A stretch of DNA of 64,000 bases, from contig NZ_PSNX01000005.1 in assembly GCF_002930615.1 (NCBI RefSeq), forward strand, positions 1 to 64,000, read 5' to 3'. The translations under genes were made by a program, and so were the position numbers. Positions within the stretch are counted from its first letter, which is position 1; the number at the start of each line of letters is the position of its first letter. Below, in pieces: positions 1-13,192 of the stretch. The stretch is from Caldimonas caldifontis (GTDB lineage Bacteria > Pseudomonadota > Gammaproteobacteria > Burkholderiales > Burkholderiaceae_C). The notes beneath the pieces are model-generated. The model had not been told where the DNA came from and did no database searches. It saw only the letters and a program-made list of their open reading frames with translations.

Positions 1-74
1 TCGAAAAGCTCGACATCATGTTCCTCGGCTTCATCACCTTCGTTCTCGTCGCTGATGGACTGCGGATGTGTTAA
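1..74 (+). CDS. Transposase, C-terminal fragment (cut by window edge)
   Basis: Frame 3 reads EKLDIMFLGFITFVLVADGL and ends RMC before TAA at 72-74. The pattern KLDxMFxxFIxFxLxxxxLR resembles the extreme C-terminus of IS5-family DDE transposases. Only 23 residues are visible, so family assignment rests on this motif and on the IS-like end directly after the stop. It runs towards tgt. Confidence 0.45.
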   Translation, partial: EKLDIMFLGFITFVLVADGLRMC

Positions 75-84
75 CAGGCCCTAG
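1..84 (+). mobile_element. Right end of an IS5-like insertion sequence (partial)
   Basis: The window opens inside a reading frame that ends at 72-74 and is followed at once by GTTAACAGGCCCTAG. On the other strand this reads GGGCCTGTTAACA, which looks like a terminal inverted repeat. The final CTAG (81-84) is a target sequence often duplicated by IS5-type elements. The other end lies outside the window, so neither the repeat nor the target duplication can be confirmed. Confidence 0.45.
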
Positions 85-147
85 TTCACACCTCACGCCT
101 CTCCTGAGGGGGGTGCGGAGAGAAACTTTCCCAGGCTTTCGGGGGGC

Positions 148-2356
<2,209 letters not shown>

Positions 2357-2421
2357 GGTGGTTGAGGGCCAGACCGACCCGTGCCAACGGTGAAGCGGGA
2401 AAGCAAAGGCAGAATTGTCCC

Positions 2422-4455
2422 ATGTCCGAGGTCCGCGCCGCGCCGAAGAAGGAAAAGTCCGCCCCCCAGAAAGCCCTGGAAAAACTGGGCCTGGTGCGCG
2501 ACATCGACCTGGCGCTGCACCTGCCGCTGCGCTACGAGGACGAGACCCGGCTCACCCGCCTGACTGACGCACGCGACGGCGAGGTGGTGCAGGTCGAAGG
2601 CCTCGTCACGCGCAGCGACATCGTGCTGCGCCCGCGCCGCCAGTTGCAGGTCACGCTCGACGACGGCAGCGACACCGTGCTGCTGCGCTTTTTCAGCTTC
2701 TACCCCAACCATCAGAAGACCCTGGCCGTGGGCCAGCGCGTGCGCGCCCGCGGCGAGCTGCGCGGGGGCTTCCTGGGCCGTGAGATCGTCCATCCCAGCT
2801 TCAAGGGCGTGGGGGAGGACACACCCCTGGCCACCACGCTCACGCCCGTCTACCCCACCAGCGCCACCTTGCCCCAGGCCTACCTGCGCAAGGCCGTGGC
2901 CTCCGGCCTGGCCCGGGCCGACCTCGGCGAGATCCTGCCGGCCGAGCTGGTGCCCAAAGGCCTGCCGCCTTTGCGCGAGGCCCTGAACTTCCTCCATCAC
3001 CCGCCGCCGCGCACGTTGCTGGCCGCGCTGGAAGACCACAGCCACCCGGCCTGGCAGCGGCTGAAGTTCGAGGAGCTGCTGGCGCAGCAGCTTTCGCAGC
3101 TGCAGGCCCAGCGGGAGCGTGCGCGGCTGCGCGCGCCGGCACTGCCAGCCCGCCGCGAAGGCCTGCACGAACGCCTGCTGGCCGTCCTGCCCTTTGCACT
3201 GACCGGGGCCCAGCGCCGGGTGGTCGAGGAGATCGCGCAGGACATCGCGCGCGAGCAGCCCATGCACCGCCTGCTGCAGGGGGACGTCGGTTCGGGCAAG
3301 ACCGTGGTGGCGGCGCTGGCCGCCGCCATTGCCATCGACGCCGGCTGGACCACCGAGATCCTGGCCGAACAGCATTTCCGCAAGCTCGTCGGCTGGCTCG
3401 AGCCCTTGGGGGTGCGGGTGGCCTGGCTCACCGGCAGCCTCAAGGGCAAGGCGCGGCGCGAGGCGATGGAGCGCGTTGCCTCCGGCGAGGCGCAGCTGGT
3501 CGTGGGCACCCATGCCGTGATCCAGGAGCAGGTCGAATTCGCGAAGCTCGGGCTGGCGCTCATCGACGAGCAGCATCGCTTCGGCGTGGCCCAGCGCCTG
3601 GAACTGCGTCGCAAGCTGCAGGGCCAGGCGCTGGAGCCCCACCTGCTGATGATGAGCGCCACGCCCATCCCGCGCACGCTGGCGATGAGCTACTACGCCG
3701 ACCTCGACGTGAGCACCATCGACGAGCTGCCGCCCGGGCGCTCACCCATCGTCACCAAGGTGTTCGCCGACGGCAAACGCGACACCGTGATCGAAAAGAT
3801 TCGCACCGAGGTGGCGCAAGGGCGGCAGGTGTACTGGGTGTGCCCGCTGATCGAGGAAAGCGAGGCGCTGGACCTGCGCAACGCCACCGAAACCCACCAG
3901 CAACTCTGCGAGGCCCTGCCGGGCACGATGGTGGGCCTGTTGCATGGACGCATGTCGGTGGCCGAGAAGGCGGCGGTGATGTCGCTGTTTGCCAGCGGCG
4001 AGATGAAGCTGCTCGTGGCCACCACCGTCATCGAGGTGGGCGTGGACGTGCCCAATGCCAGCCTGATGGTGATCGAGCACGCCGAGCGCTTCGGCCTGAG
4101 CCAGCTGCACCAGCTGCGCGGGCGCGTCGGGCGCGGCGCGGTGGCCAGCGTGTGCGTGCTGCTGTACACCGGGCCTTTGTCCGACACCGGCAAGGCGCGC
4201 CTGAAGGCCATGGCCGAAACCACCGACGGCTTCGAGATCGCCCGGCGCGACCTGGAGATCCGCGGCCCGGGCGAATTCATGGGCGCGCGCCAGTCGGGGG
4301 CGCCGCTGCTGCGCTTTGCCGATCTGGCCGAGGACGTCGAATGGCTGCAGATCGCCCGGCGGATCGCCCCCACCCTGCTCGATCGCCATCCGGACGTGGC
4401 CCGCGCCCACATCGCCCGCTGGCTGGGCACCAAGGCCGAGTACCTCAAGGCATAG
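2422..4455 (+). CDS. recG: ATP-dependent DNA helicase RecG
   Basis: Double-stranded DNA translocase that regresses stalled forks and processes Holliday junctions. The protein is 678 residues, normal for the family. An N-terminal wedge/OB domain (about 1-240) precedes the helicase core with Walker A GDVGSGKT (about 293-300), a DEQH box at [19 protein letters not shown], and motif [11 protein letters not shown] near 585. ATG 2422 ([10 protein letters not shown]) is chosen over an earlier in-frame start at 2362, which would lie almost on the queA start. oxyR follows after 87 bp, a gene order seen in other beta-proteobacteria. Confidence 0.97.
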   Translation: MSEVRAAPKKEKSAPQKALEKLGLVRDIDLALHLPLRYEDETRLTRLTDARDGEVVQVEGLVTRSDIVLRPRRQLQVTLDDGSDTVLLRFFSFYPNHQKTLAVGQRVRARGELRGGFLGREIVHPSFKGVGEDTPLATTLTPVYPTSATLPQAYLRKAVASGLARADLGEILPAELVPKGLPPLREALNFLHHPPPRTLLAALEDHSHPAWQRLKFEELLAQQLSQLQAQRERARLRAPALPARREGLHERLLAVLPFALTGAQRRVVEEIAQDIAREQPMHRLLQGDVGSGKTVVAALAAAIAIDAGWTTEILAEQHFRKLVGWLEPLGVRVAWLTGSLKGKARREAMERVASGEAQLVVGTHAVIQEQVEFAKLGLALIDEQHRFGVAQRLELRRKLQGQALEPHLLMMSATPIPRTLAMSYYADLDVSTIDELPPGRSPIVTKVFADGKRDTVIEKIRTEVAQGRQVYWVCPLIEESEALDLRNATETHQQLCEALPGTMVGLLHGRMSVAEKAAVMSLFASGEMKLLVATTVIEVGVDVPNASLMVIEHAERFGLSQLHQLRGRVGRGAVASVCVLLYTGPLSDTGKARLKAMAETTDGFEIARRDLEIRGPGEFMGARQSGAPLLRFADLAEDVEWLQIARRIAPTLLDRHPDVARAHIARWLGTKAEYLKA

Positions 4456-4542
4456 CCCCAGGCTATCCAGGGGGCGCCAACGGGCGCACAATCACGCCAT
4501 GGCCCCGATAGCTTTTTCCTTCGATCTTCGGAGGCGCCTGCA

Positions 4543-5466
4543 ATGACCCTGACCGAACTGCGCTACATCGTCGCCGTTGCGCGCGAGAAGCATTTCGGCC
4601 GCGCGGCCGAGGCCTGCTTCGTCTCCCAGCCCACGCTGAGCGTGGCGATCAAGAAGCTTGAAGACGAACTCGACGTGAAAATCTTCGAGCGCGGCGCCAG
4701 CGAGGTGAGTGTCACGCCGCTGGGCGAGGACATCGTGCGCCAGGCCCAGGCGGTGCTCGACCAGGCGGCGGCCATCAAGGAAATCGCCAAGCGCGGCAAG
4801 GACCCGCTCAACGGGCCGCTCAAGCTGGGCGTGATCTATACCATCGGCCCCTACCTGCTGCCCGACCTGGTGAAGCATGCCATCGAGCAGGTGCCGCAGA
4901 TGCCCCTGATGCTGCAGGAGAACTTCACCGTCAAGCTGCTCGAGATGCTGCGCACCGGTGAGCTCGATTGCGCCATCCTGGCCGAACCGTTTCCCGATGC
5001 CGGTCTGGCGGTGGCACCCCTGTACGACGAGCCCTTCATGGTGGCCGTGCCCAAGACCCACCCGCTGGCTTCGCGCGAGAGCATCACCTCGGAAGAACTC
5101 AAGCGCGAGACGATGCTGCTGCTGGGCACGGGCCATTGCTTCCGAGATCACGTGCTCGAGGTCTGCCCCGAGTTCGCACGCTTTTCCAGCGAGGCCGAAG
5201 GCATCCGCAAGAGCTTCGAGGGGTCCTCGCTCGAAACCATCAAGCACATGGTGGCCTCCGGCATGGGCCTGACGGTGGTGCCGCAGCTCAGCGTACCGCC
5301 CGAACCCCAGGCCCATGTGGTCTATGTGCCTTTCGCGCCGCCCGTGCCCACTCGCCGTGTGGTGCTGGTGTGGCGGCGCACCTTCACGCGCTACGAGGCC
5401 ATCGCCGCGCTGCGCAATGCGATCTACGCCTGCGAACTGGCGGGCGTGCACAAGCTGTCCGAGTGA
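4543..5466 (+). CDS. oxyR: Hydrogen-peroxide-sensing LysR regulator OxyR
   Basis: LysR-type activator that senses H2O2 by forming a disulfide. N-terminal helix-turn-helix (about 1-60: [20 protein letters not shown]) and C-terminal substrate-binding fold. The two redox cysteines fall at residues 199 and 208 ([12 protein letters not shown]), exactly the numbering of E. coli OxyR, which separates it from other LysR proteins. 307 residues. A good Shine-Dalgarno (GGAGG, about 4530-4534) precedes the ATG. dps starts 22 bp downstream and is probably both co-transcribed with and controlled by OxyR. I saw no convincing four-part OxyR box upstream. Confidence 0.95.
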   Translation: MTLTELRYIVAVAREKHFGRAAEACFVSQPTLSVAIKKLEDELDVKIFERGASEVSVTPLGEDIVRQAQAVLDQAAAIKEIAKRGKDPLNGPLKLGVIYTIGPYLLPDLVKHAIEQVPQMPLMLQENFTVKLLEMLRTGELDCAILAEPFPDAGLAVAPLYDEPFMVAVPKTHPLASRESITSEELKRETMLLLGTGHCFRDHVLEVCPEFARFSSEAEGIRKSFEGSSLETIKHMVASGMGLTVVPQLSVPPEPQAHVVYVPFAPPVPTRRVVLVWRRTFTRYEAIAALRNAIYACELAGVHKLSE

Positions 5467-5488
5467 TCCATCCCTTCAAGGAGTTCCC

Positions 5489-5989
5489 ATGGCCAAGAGC
5501 AAAGCCAAATCCAGCAGCCTGCCGGTCAACATCGGCATTCCCGAAAAAGACCGCGCGGCCATTGCCGCCGGCCTGAACAAGCTGCTGGCCGACACCTACA
5601 CCCTTTACCTCACCACCCACAACTTCCACTGGAACGTGACAGGGCCGATGTTCAACACCCTGCACACCATGTTCATGACGCAGTACACCGAGCTGTGGAA
5701 TGCGGTCGACCCGATCGCCGAGCGCATCCGCGCCCTGGGCTTTCCGGCGGCGGGGTCGTATGGTCAGTTTGCCGGCCTGAGCACCGTGCCCGACGCCCCG
5801 GCCAAGCCGCCCAAGGCCGAGGACATGATCCGCATCCTGGTCGAAGGCCACGAGGCCGTCGCGCGCACCGCCCGCGGCATCTTTCCCATCGTGGACAAGG
5901 CCAGCGACGAGCCCACCGCCGACCTGCTCACCCAGCGCCTGGACATCCACGAAAAGACCGCCTGGATGCTGCGCAGCCTGCTGGAATAA
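5489..5989 (+). CDS. dps: Dps-family ferritin-like DNA-protection protein
   Basis: Dodecameric mini-ferritin that oxidises Fe(II) with H2O2 and shields DNA. The 166-residue protein has the Dps ferroxidase pattern: [12 protein letters not shown] (His of the ferroxidase site, about residues 43-54) followed by the D/E cluster [15 protein letters not shown]. The lysine/serine-rich N-terminus ([10 protein letters not shown]) matches the DNA-binding tail of many Dps proteins. The start is fixed by AAGGAG at 5478-5483. It sits directly behind oxyR, which fits peroxide-inducible control. Confidence 0.95.
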   Translation: MAKSKAKSSSLPVNIGIPEKDRAAIAAGLNKLLADTYTLYLTTHNFHWNVTGPMFNTLHTMFMTQYTELWNAVDPIAERIRALGFPAAGSYGQFAGLSTVPDAPAKPPKAEDMIRILVEGHEAVARTARGIFPIVDKASDEPTADLLTQRLDIHEKTAWMLRSLLE

Positions 5990-5997
5990 TCCGGCGT

Positions 5998-6870
5998 GTG
6001 AACACCGCGCTCGCCCCCTCCCGCCTCGACCTGTACCTGCAGCTGATCCGCTGGGACAAACCCGTCGGGTCGCTGCTGCTGCTGTGGCCCACGCTGGCCG
6101 CGCTGTGGATCGCGGCCGGGGGCTTCCCGGGCTGGCACTTGCTCTTCGTCTTCACGGCCGGCACCTTCCTGATGCGCTCGGCCGGCTGCGCCGTCAACGA
6201 CGTGGCCGACCGCGACTTCGACCGGCATGTGAAGCGCACCGCCCAGCGGCCCGTCACCACCGGTGCCGTCTCGGTGCACGAGGCGCTCGCGCTGGGCGCC
6301 GTGCTGGCGCTGCTGGCTTTCGCGCTGGTGCTCACCACCAATGCTGCCACCATCGCCTGGTCGTTTGCGGCGCTGGCGGTGGCCATCGCCTACCCCTTCA
6401 CCAAGCGCTTCTTCTCCATGCCCCAGGCGGTGCTGGGGGTGGCGTTCAGCTTCGGCATCCCGATGGCCTTTGCGGCCGTCACCGGCAGCGTGCCCTGGCT
6501 GGCCTGGGCGCTGCTGGTGGGCAACCTCTTCTGGGTCGTGGCCTACGACACCGAATACGCGATGGTGGACCGCGATGACGACCTGAAGATCGGCATCCGC
6601 ACCTCGGCCATCACCTTCGGGCGCTTCGACGTCTGTGCCGTGATGGGGCTCTATGGCCTGTACCTGGCGGTCTGGGGGGTGTTGTGCTGGCAGCTGGGCT
6701 ACCGCTTCGGGCTGCTGCTGGGCCTGGCCGCGGCCCTGGCCCAGATCCTCTGGCACTACAGCCTCATCCGCAGCCGCAGCCGCGAGGGCTGCTTCCTCGC
6801 CTTCCGCCAGAACCACTGGGTGGGTCTGGCGGTGTTCCTCGGGCTGGTGATCGACCCCTGGCTGCGCTGA
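5998..6870 (+). CDS. ubiA: 4-hydroxybenzoate octaprenyltransferase
   Basis: Membrane prenyltransferase joining polyprenyl diphosphate to 4-hydroxybenzoate in ubiquinone synthesis. Both Mg-binding aspartate motifs are present: NDVADRDFD (about 68-76) and [12 protein letters not shown] (about 184-195). 290 residues with about eight to nine hydrophobic helices. The GTG at 5998, 8 bp after dps, gives [24 protein letters not shown], where homology begins; no ATG lies nearby. Its TGA abuts the gdhA stop, forming TGATCA (6868-6873). Confidence 0.95.
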   Translation: MNTALAPSRLDLYLQLIRWDKPVGSLLLLWPTLAALWIAAGGFPGWHLLFVFTAGTFLMRSAGCAVNDVADRDFDRHVKRTAQRPVTTGAVSVHEALALGAVLALLAFALVLTTNAATIAWSFAALAVAIAYPFTKRFFSMPQAVLGVAFSFGIPMAFAAVTGSVPWLAWALLVGNLFWVVAYDTEYAMVDRDDDLKIGIRTSAITFGRFDVCAVMGLYGLYLAVWGVLCWQLGYRFGLLLGLAAALAQILWHYSLIRSRSREGCFLAFRQNHWVGLAVFLGLVIDPWLR

Positions 6871-8166
6871 TCACGGGTAGAGGCCGCGTTCCTGGCGGGC
6901 CATCAGGATGCGCTCGCAGGCCACCGCGAAGGTGGCGGTGCGCAAGGAGATCTTCAGGCGGTCGGCCGTGTCCCAGATCTTGCGCAGCGCGTCGACCATG
7001 ATCTTGTCCAGGCGCACGTTGATCTCGTCCTCGGTCCAGAAGAAGCTCGAGAAGTCCTGCACCCACTCGAAGTAACTCACCGTCACGCCGCCGGCGTTGC
7101 AGATCACGTCGGGCACCACGAGGACGCCGCGGTCGGCCAGCACGTCATCGGCCTCGGGCAGGGTGGGGCCGTTGGCGCCTTCCAGCACCAGCTTCGCCTT
7201 CAGCCGGTTGGCCCGCTCCGGAGTGATCTGGCCTTCCAGTGCGGCGGGGATGAGGATGTCGCAGTCCACGTCCCAGAAGGCCTCAGGGTCGATGCGCTCG
7301 CCGCCTTTGAAGCCGCCCACGCCGCCTTCGGCGTGCAGGGTGGCCATCAGGTCGTGCATGTCGAAGCCCTTGGGGTTGAAGATCGTGCCGGTGTGGTCCT
7401 GCACGGCCACGATCTTGGCGCCAGCGCCGGCGAAGAGCTCGGCCGCCGCCGAGCCCACGTTGCCGAAGCCCTGCACGGCCACGCGGGCGCCGTCCAGCTT
7501 CAGGCCGAGGCGGCGCGCCGCCTCGCGCCCGGTCACGAACACCCCGCGCCCCGTGGCCTTCACGCGGCCCAGCGAGCCGCCCAGGTGGATGGGCTTGCCG
7601 GTGACCACGCCGGTGGCCGTGGCTCCTACATTCATCGAGTAGGTGTCCATCATCCAGGCCATGATCTGGGCGTTGGTGTTCACGTCCGGGGCCGGAATGT
7701 CCTGCTGCGGGCCGATGATGATGCCGATCTCGCTGGTGTAACGCCGGGTCAGCTTTTCCAGCTCTTTCATCGACAGCTGCTTCGGATCCACGCGGATGCC
7801 GCCCTTGGCGCCGCCGTATGGCAGGTTCACGGCGGCGTTCTTCACTGTCATCCAGGCGGCCAGCGCCATGACCTCCTCCAGCGTGACGGCCGGGTGGTAG
7901 CGCACGCCGCCCTTGCCGGGGCCACGCGAGAGGTTGTGCTGCACGCGGAAGCCCTCGAAGTGGCGCACGGTCCCATCATCCATTTCGATGGGAACGTCGA
8001 CGATGAGCGTGCGCTTGGGGTGTTTGAGGGTTTCGGCCCAGCGTGCCAGTGGCCCCAGGTAGGGAATGACGCGGTCCACCTGCGACAGGTAGGTGCCCCA
8101 GGGGCTGGACGGGCTGGGGTTGACGTAGGACAGGCCTGACAAAGTGGTTGGCAAGGCGGTGCTCAT
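6871..8166 (-). CDS. gdhA: Glutamate dehydrogenase
   Basis: Interconverts glutamate and 2-oxoglutarate plus ammonia. 431 residues, typical of hexameric GDH. The substrate domain contains GGVRYHP, the catalytic-lysine region [13 protein letters not shown] and IPAPDVNT; the Rossmann domain has GFGNVGS (about 230). Coenzyme preference cannot be read with certainty. ATG 8166 (MSTALPTTL) is chosen because upstream in-frame residues do not look like GDH. It is convergent with ubiA with no bases between the stops. A perfect palindrome (8272-8292) lies about 105 bp upstream, between gdhA and the divergent DUF2889 gene. Confidence 0.95.
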   Translation of the reverse strand: MSTALPTTLSGLSYVNPSPSSPWGTYLSQVDRVIPYLGPLARWAETLKHPKRTLIVDVPIEMDDGTVRHFEGFRVQHNLSRGPGKGGVRYHPAVTLEEVMALAAWMTVKNAAVNLPYGGAKGGIRVDPKQLSMKELEKLTRRYTSEIGIIIGPQQDIPAPDVNTNAQIMAWMMDTYSMNVGATATGVVTGKPIHLGGSLGRVKATGRGVFVTGREAARRLGLKLDGARVAVQGFGNVGSAAAELFAGAGAKIVAVQDHTGTIFNPKGFDMHDLMATLHAEGGVGGFKGGERIDPEAFWDVDCDILIPAALEGQITPERANRLKAKLVLEGANGPTLPEADDVLADRGVLVVPDVICNAGGVTVSYFEWVQDFSSFFWTEDEINVRLDKIMVDALRKIWDTADRLKISLRTATFAVACERILMARQERGLYP

Positions 8167-8271
8167 GTGGTGTTCCTGATGTAACCGAAGGAGACTGCCG
8201 CAGGGCTCGTGACCCCGGCAGACGGTGCGAAAAGGACTGTAGTGCGCCGCGTCGCAAATGGGACATCCCGG

Positions 8272-8292
8272 CCCATGCAAGCTTTGCATGGG
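8272..8292. promoter_or_regulatory. Perfect inverted repeat between gdhA and the DUF2889 gene
   Basis: CCCATGCAA, three bases, TTGCATGGG: two 9-bp arms with no mismatch. It stands alone in the 248-bp divergent spacer and is not followed by a T-run, so an operator is more likely than a terminator. The regulator is unknown and either neighbour could be the target. Confidence 0.4.
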
Positions 8293-8414
8293 CATGTCAC
8301 GACGGTTTCATGCCTGCGAGGTGTCGGTTCGCCAGACGCACAATCGATGGGAATTGGTGCAACGCAGCATGCTAAAGTCATGGGCTTGCCGAAACAGCCT
8401 GAAACTTCCCGCCC

Positions 8415-9020
8415 ATGGCTCTCCCTCCGGCCCACCCTGAGCGCCAGCTCAAGCATCGCCGCAGCATCGACGTCGCCGTCTATGCCTGTGGCCATGGCCT
8501 GTGGGAGGTGGAGGCACGTCTTGTGGACGTCAAGACGCGCGACTACCCTCTGGCCGGCGGCATCCGGCAGGCGGGCGATCCGGTGCACGACATGACGCTG
8601 CGCCTGGTGATCGACGAACAGATGAACATCCTGGCCGCCGGTGCCCACACCGAGTGGATGCCCTACCCCGGCCATTGCAATGCCTATGGCGATGCCTACG
8701 GCCGCCTCGTCGGCCTGAACCTGATGCATCGCTTCCGCCAGGGCGTCAAGGAGCGCTTGGGCGGTATCCAGGGGTGCACCCACCTCACCGAGATGGCCCA
8801 GGTGTTGCCCACGGCGGTGGTGCAGGCCTTCGCCGGCGAGGTGCTCGACACCCAGGAGAATGGGCAGGCCCAGACCGATCAGCAGCCCTTCCAGATCGAC
8901 CGCTGCCATGCGCTGCGCTCCGACGGTGAAGCGGTGCGCCAGTTCTACCCGCGTTGGTACCGGCCGGACACGTCCGCCGACGGCACCAGTTCCCCTCTCA
9001 CCCCCCAGACCTCCAAGTAG
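8415..9020 (+). CDS. DUF2889 family protein
   Basis: Protein of 201 residues matching the DUF2889 family by its wording: [26 protein letters not shown], a conserved WMPYPGHC motif (about residues 82-89) and [14 protein letters not shown]. No signal peptide or membrane segment is seen, so it is probably cytosolic. Conserved Cys/His residues in PGHC and GCTHLTE could bind metal, but that is a guess. It ends 11 bp before sucC, so it is probably translated from the same message. No biochemical role is known to me. Confidence 0.85.
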   Translation: MALPPAHPERQLKHRRSIDVAVYACGHGLWEVEARLVDVKTRDYPLAGGIRQAGDPVHDMTLRLVIDEQMNILAAGAHTEWMPYPGHCNAYGDAYGRLVGLNLMHRFRQGVKERLGGIQGCTHLTEMAQVLPTAVVQAFAGEVLDTQENGQAQTDQQPFQIDRCHALRSDGEAVRQFYPRWYRPDTSADGTSSPLTPQTSK

Positions 9021-9031
9021 AGAGACACACC

Positions 9032-10192
<1,161 letters not shown>

Positions 10193-10209
10193 GCCCAGGA
10201 GCAATAACC

Positions 10210-11103
10210 ATGTCCATCTACATCAACAAAGACACCAAGGTCATCACCCAGGGCATCACGGGCAAGACCGGCCAGTTCCACACGCTGGGCTGCCAGGCCT
10301 ATGCGAACGGCAAGAACGCCTTCGTCGCGGGTGTGAACCCCAAGAAGGCGGGCGAGAAGTTCTCGGACATTCCCATCTACGCCACCGTGCAGGAAGCTGC
10401 GAAGCAGACCGGCGCCACCGTCTCGGTGATCTATGTGCCGCCCGCCGGCGCGGCCGCTGCGATCTGGGAAGCCGTCGAGGCCGACCTGGACCTGGTGGTG
10501 TGCATCACCGAAGGCATCCCCGTGCGCGACATGCTGATGGTGCGCAACAGGATGAAGGCCAAGGAGGCTGCCGGCGGCAAGAAGACCCTGCTGCTGGGTC
10601 CCAACTGCCCCGGCCTGATCACGCCGGATGAGATCAAGATCGGCATCATGCCCGGCCACATCCACAAGAAAGGCCGCATCGGCGTGGTGTCGCGCTCGGG
10701 CACGCTCACCTATGAGGCGGTCGCTCAGCTCACCGAAATCGGCTTGGGCCAGTCCAGTGCCGTGGGCATCGGCGGCGACCCGATCAACGGCCTCAAGCAC
10801 ATCGACGTGATGAAGGCCTTCAACGACGACCCCGAGACCGATGCCGTGATCATGATCGGCGAGATCGGCGGGCCCGACGAGGCCGAAGCCGCCCGCTGGT
10901 GCAAGGACAACATGAAGAAGCCCATCGTCGGCTTCATCGCCGGCGTCACGGCCCCTCCGGGCAAGCGCATGGGCCATGCCGGCGCGCTGATCTCGGGCGG
11001 TGCCGACACGGCCGACGCCAAGCTCGCCATCATGGAAGAGTGCGGCTTCAAGGTCACGCGCAACCCGTCCGAGATGGGCAAGCTGCTCAAGTCCATCCTG
11101 TAA
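10210..11103 (+). CDS. sucD: Succinyl-CoA synthetase alpha subunit
   Basis: Carries the phosphorylated active-site histidine, seen in [10 protein letters not shown] near residue 250, and the CoA-binding Rossmann domain ([14 protein letters not shown] at the N-terminus, [10 protein letters not shown] in the second half). 297 residues, normal. AGGAG lies 9 bp before the ATG. The operon ends at the strong terminator at 11123-11153. Confidence 0.97.
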   Translation: MSIYINKDTKVITQGITGKTGQFHTLGCQAYANGKNAFVAGVNPKKAGEKFSDIPIYATVQEAAKQTGATVSVIYVPPAGAAAAIWEAVEADLDLVVCITEGIPVRDMLMVRNRMKAKEAAGGKKTLLLGPNCPGLITPDEIKIGIMPGHIHKKGRIGVVSRSGTLTYEAVAQLTEIGLGQSSAVGIGGDPINGLKHIDVMKAFNDDPETDAVIMIGEIGGPDEAEAARWCKDNMKKPIVGFIAGVTAPPGKRMGHAGALISGGADTADAKLAIMEECGFKVTRNPSEMGKLLKSIL

Positions 11104-11122
11104 GCGGGCTTCACGCTGCTGA

Positions 11123-11153
11123 CGAAGGCCGCCGGACGCGGCCTTCGTTTTTT
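11123..11153 (+). terminator. Rho-independent terminator of the sucCD operon
   Basis: A 10-bp perfect stem (CGAAGGCCGC / GCGGCCTTCG) with a five-base loop, followed by six T residues, 19 bp after the sucD stop. Confidence 0.9.
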
Positions 11154-11294
11154 CAGGCGACGTTCAGCATCGCCATGCCTGCTACGTAGTTCTGCGCAGC
11201 GTCACCGCCTGCTGCGCCCCTACACTCCTGTCAACTGCCCGCGCGCTCAGACGTTGGTGCAGAACCACATCCAAGAACCACAGGACACAACATC

Positions 11295-12026
11295 ATGGAT
11301 GCGTTAACGACTCCAGAATTCTGGATCGCCGTCGGTCAGATCATCATGATCGACATCCTGCTGGGCGGCGACAACGCCGTCGTGATCGCCCTCGCGTGCC
11401 GGCGCCTGCCGCCCCAGCAGCGCACCGCGGGCATCCTCTGGGGCACGGCCGGTGCCATCGGCCTGCGCGTGATCTTCATCTTCTTCGCGCTCACGCTGCT
11501 GCAGATCCCCTTCATCAAGCTGGTGGGCGCGGCCCTGCTGGTGTGGATCGGCATCAAGCTGCTGGCCCCGGATGAGGAGGGTGACCACGCCAACATCCAG
11601 AGCAGCGACAAGCTCTGGGGTGCGGTGAAGACCATCATCATGGCCGACCTGGTGATGAGCATCGACAACGTGATTGCCATTGCCGGCGCGGCGGAAAGCG
11701 CAGGCGGCGACCACACCATGGGCCTCGTGATCTTCGGCCTGCTGGTGTCGATCCCCATCATCGTCTGGGGCAGCCAGCTGGTGATCAAGCTGATGGACCG
11801 CTTCCCCATCATCATCGTCCTGGGCGGCATGCTGCTGGGATGGATCGCCGGCACCATGGCGGTGGGTGACCCCGCCGTGGCCGACCCCGAGAAGTGGACC
11901 TGGATGCTCAAGATCGCCCAGACCGACGTCGTCAAGTACGCCGCCGGCATCGCGGGCGCCCTGCTGGTGCTGGCACTGGGCAAGTGGATCGCGGCACGAC
12001 GTGCCCCCGTGGCGCCGGCCGCCTGA
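11295..12026 (+). CDS. TerC-family integral membrane protein (YjbE type)
   Basis: 243-residue polytopic protein of the TerC superfamily, probably about seven membrane helices. The two acidic intramembrane motifs of the family are visible: LLGGDNAVVIAL (about 22-33) and VMSIDNVIAIAG (about 118-129). These proteins are linked to metal export, in particular Mn2+, and to tellurite resistance; the substrate here cannot be read from sequence. It stands alone between two terminators. I looked for a yybP-ykoY manganese riboswitch upstream, often found before such genes, and did not see one. Confidence 0.88.
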   Translation: MDALTTPEFWIAVGQIIMIDILLGGDNAVVIALACRRLPPQQRTAGILWGTAGAIGLRVIFIFFALTLLQIPFIKLVGAALLVWIGIKLLAPDEEGDHANIQSSDKLWGAVKTIIMADLVMSIDNVIAIAGAAESAGGDHTMGLVIFGLLVSIPIIVWGSQLVIKLMDRFPIIIVLGGMLLGWIAGTMAVGDPAVADPEKWTWMLKIAQTDVVKYAAGIAGALLVLALGKWIAARRAPVAPAA

Positions 12027-12070
12027 CCCGCTGCGCCTCGAAACGGCGGGCAACAGCTGCAACCAGACGT

Positions 12071-12101
12071 GGGCCCGCCCCTGGCGGGCCCGCCTTGTTT
12101 T
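12071..12101 (+). terminator. Rho-independent terminator after the TerC gene
   Basis: 9-bp perfect stem GGGCCCGCC / GGCGGGCCC with a three-base loop, then CGCCTTGTTTT. It lies 45 bp after the stop codon. Confidence 0.8.
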
Positions 12102-12329
12102 GGTGGGGGGGCTCTGCTAACGTGCGTGGCAAACAACCTGCGCTGCGGCGCACCATCCAGGATGGCGGACCCCCATCACCCCGTGCGTCCCGACGACGAC
12201 ACCCCCGCGACCAAGGGAGACCGACACAGCTCGGTTACAAATCGCGGCACAATCCGTCCCCAGATTCCGGCAAGAGGGCCGTGCACGCCTTTTGCCTTTC
12301 CATCGACGGCCAAGTCCTCCTGAGGTCCC
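12102..12329. other. Non-coding spacer before the phosphatase gene
   Basis: Together with the preceding terminator this is a 303-bp gap. I see no convincing gene, tRNA or repeat. It must hold the promoter of the phosphatase-FHA unit, but no clear -35/-10 pair stands out. Confidence 0.5.
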
Positions 12330-13130
12330 GTGCAGACCAGCACCATGTCATTCGAGTTCTTTTGCCTCACCGACCCTGGGCGCGCGCGCGACAACAACGA
12401 GGACTCGGTGGCGGTTGACGAGCAGGCTGCCCTGGCCGTGCTGGCCGATGGCATGGGCGGCTACAACGCCGGCGAGATCGCCAGCGGCATGGCCACAGCC
12501 TTCATCAAGTCGGAACTGGGCCGCTGGCTCACCGAAGCCTCGGCCTCGGCCAGCGACACCGACGTGCGGCGGGCCATGGACATCTGCGTGGAAAACGCCA
12601 ACCGCGCCATCTACAACGCGGCCAACTCCAATCCGCAGTACGCCGGCATGGGCACCACCCTGGTGGTGGCGGTCGTGCGCGAAGGCCGGCTGCTCGTGGG
12701 CCATATCGGCGACTCGCGCGCCTACCGGCTGCGCAGCGGCAAGCTCAGCCAGATCACCAAGGACCACTCGCTCCTGCAAGAGCAGATCGACGCGGGCCTG
12801 ATCACCCCCGAACAGGCCGCTTATTCGTCCAACAAGAACCTCGTCACCCGCGCCGTGGGTGTGGAGGATACCGTCCTGCTCGAGACCCACCTGCACGACC
12901 TGCAGCCGGGGGATCTGATCCTGATGTGCTCGGACGGCCTGTCCGACATGATCGACGATGCCGAGATCGCGGCAGTGTTGCAGTCCACCAACGACTTGCC
13001 CGCCGTGGGCGCCGCCCTGGTCGCGGCTGCCAACGCCGCGGGTGGACGGGATAACATAGCCGTCATCCTGGTGCGTGTCCAGGGCGGCAACGCCTCGGCG
13101 GCGCGCTCCTGGTGGCCTTTCCGGCGGTGA
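12330..13130 (+). CDS. PP2C-type serine/threonine protein phosphatase
   Basis: Metal-dependent protein phosphatase that removes phosphate from Ser/Thr residues. The 266-residue protein shows the PP2C motifs in order: RARDNNED (about 18-25), VLADGMGGYNAGE (about 36-48), GMGTTLV, HIGDSRAYRLR, KDHSLLQEQ and a late GGRDNIAV. GTG 12330 is chosen because TGAGG lies just upstream; ATG 12345 (MSFEFF) is a fair alternative five codons later. The C-terminus is basic (SWWPFRR). The next gene encodes an FHA phosphothreonine reader, a classic partner. No Hanks kinase is in the window. Confidence 0.93.
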   Translation: MQTSTMSFEFFCLTDPGRARDNNEDSVAVDEQAALAVLADGMGGYNAGEIASGMATAFIKSELGRWLTEASASASDTDVRRAMDICVENANRAIYNAANSNPQYAGMGTTLVVAVVREGRLLVGHIGDSRAYRLRSGKLSQITKDHSLLQEQIDAGLITPEQAAYSSNKNLVTRAVGVEDTVLLETHLHDLQPGDLILMCSDGLSDMIDDAEIAAVLQSTNDLPAVGAALVAAANAAGGRDNIAVILVRVQGGNASAARSWWPFRR

Positions 13131-13192
13131 CGGTGACGACGGGCGCGCTCGCTCTCCATCCAACAAAAGAGACTATCGACTAGAGGTCAAGC

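Noticed and set aside
4456-4542. OxyR box upstream of oxyR
   Set aside because: Single CTAT and ATAG words occur (about 4464 and 4507) but not with the 7-bp spacing of the four-part site.
11154-11294. yybP-ykoY (manganese) riboswitch before the TerC gene
   Set aside because: The conserved paired segments of that riboswitch are not visible in the 140-bp leader.
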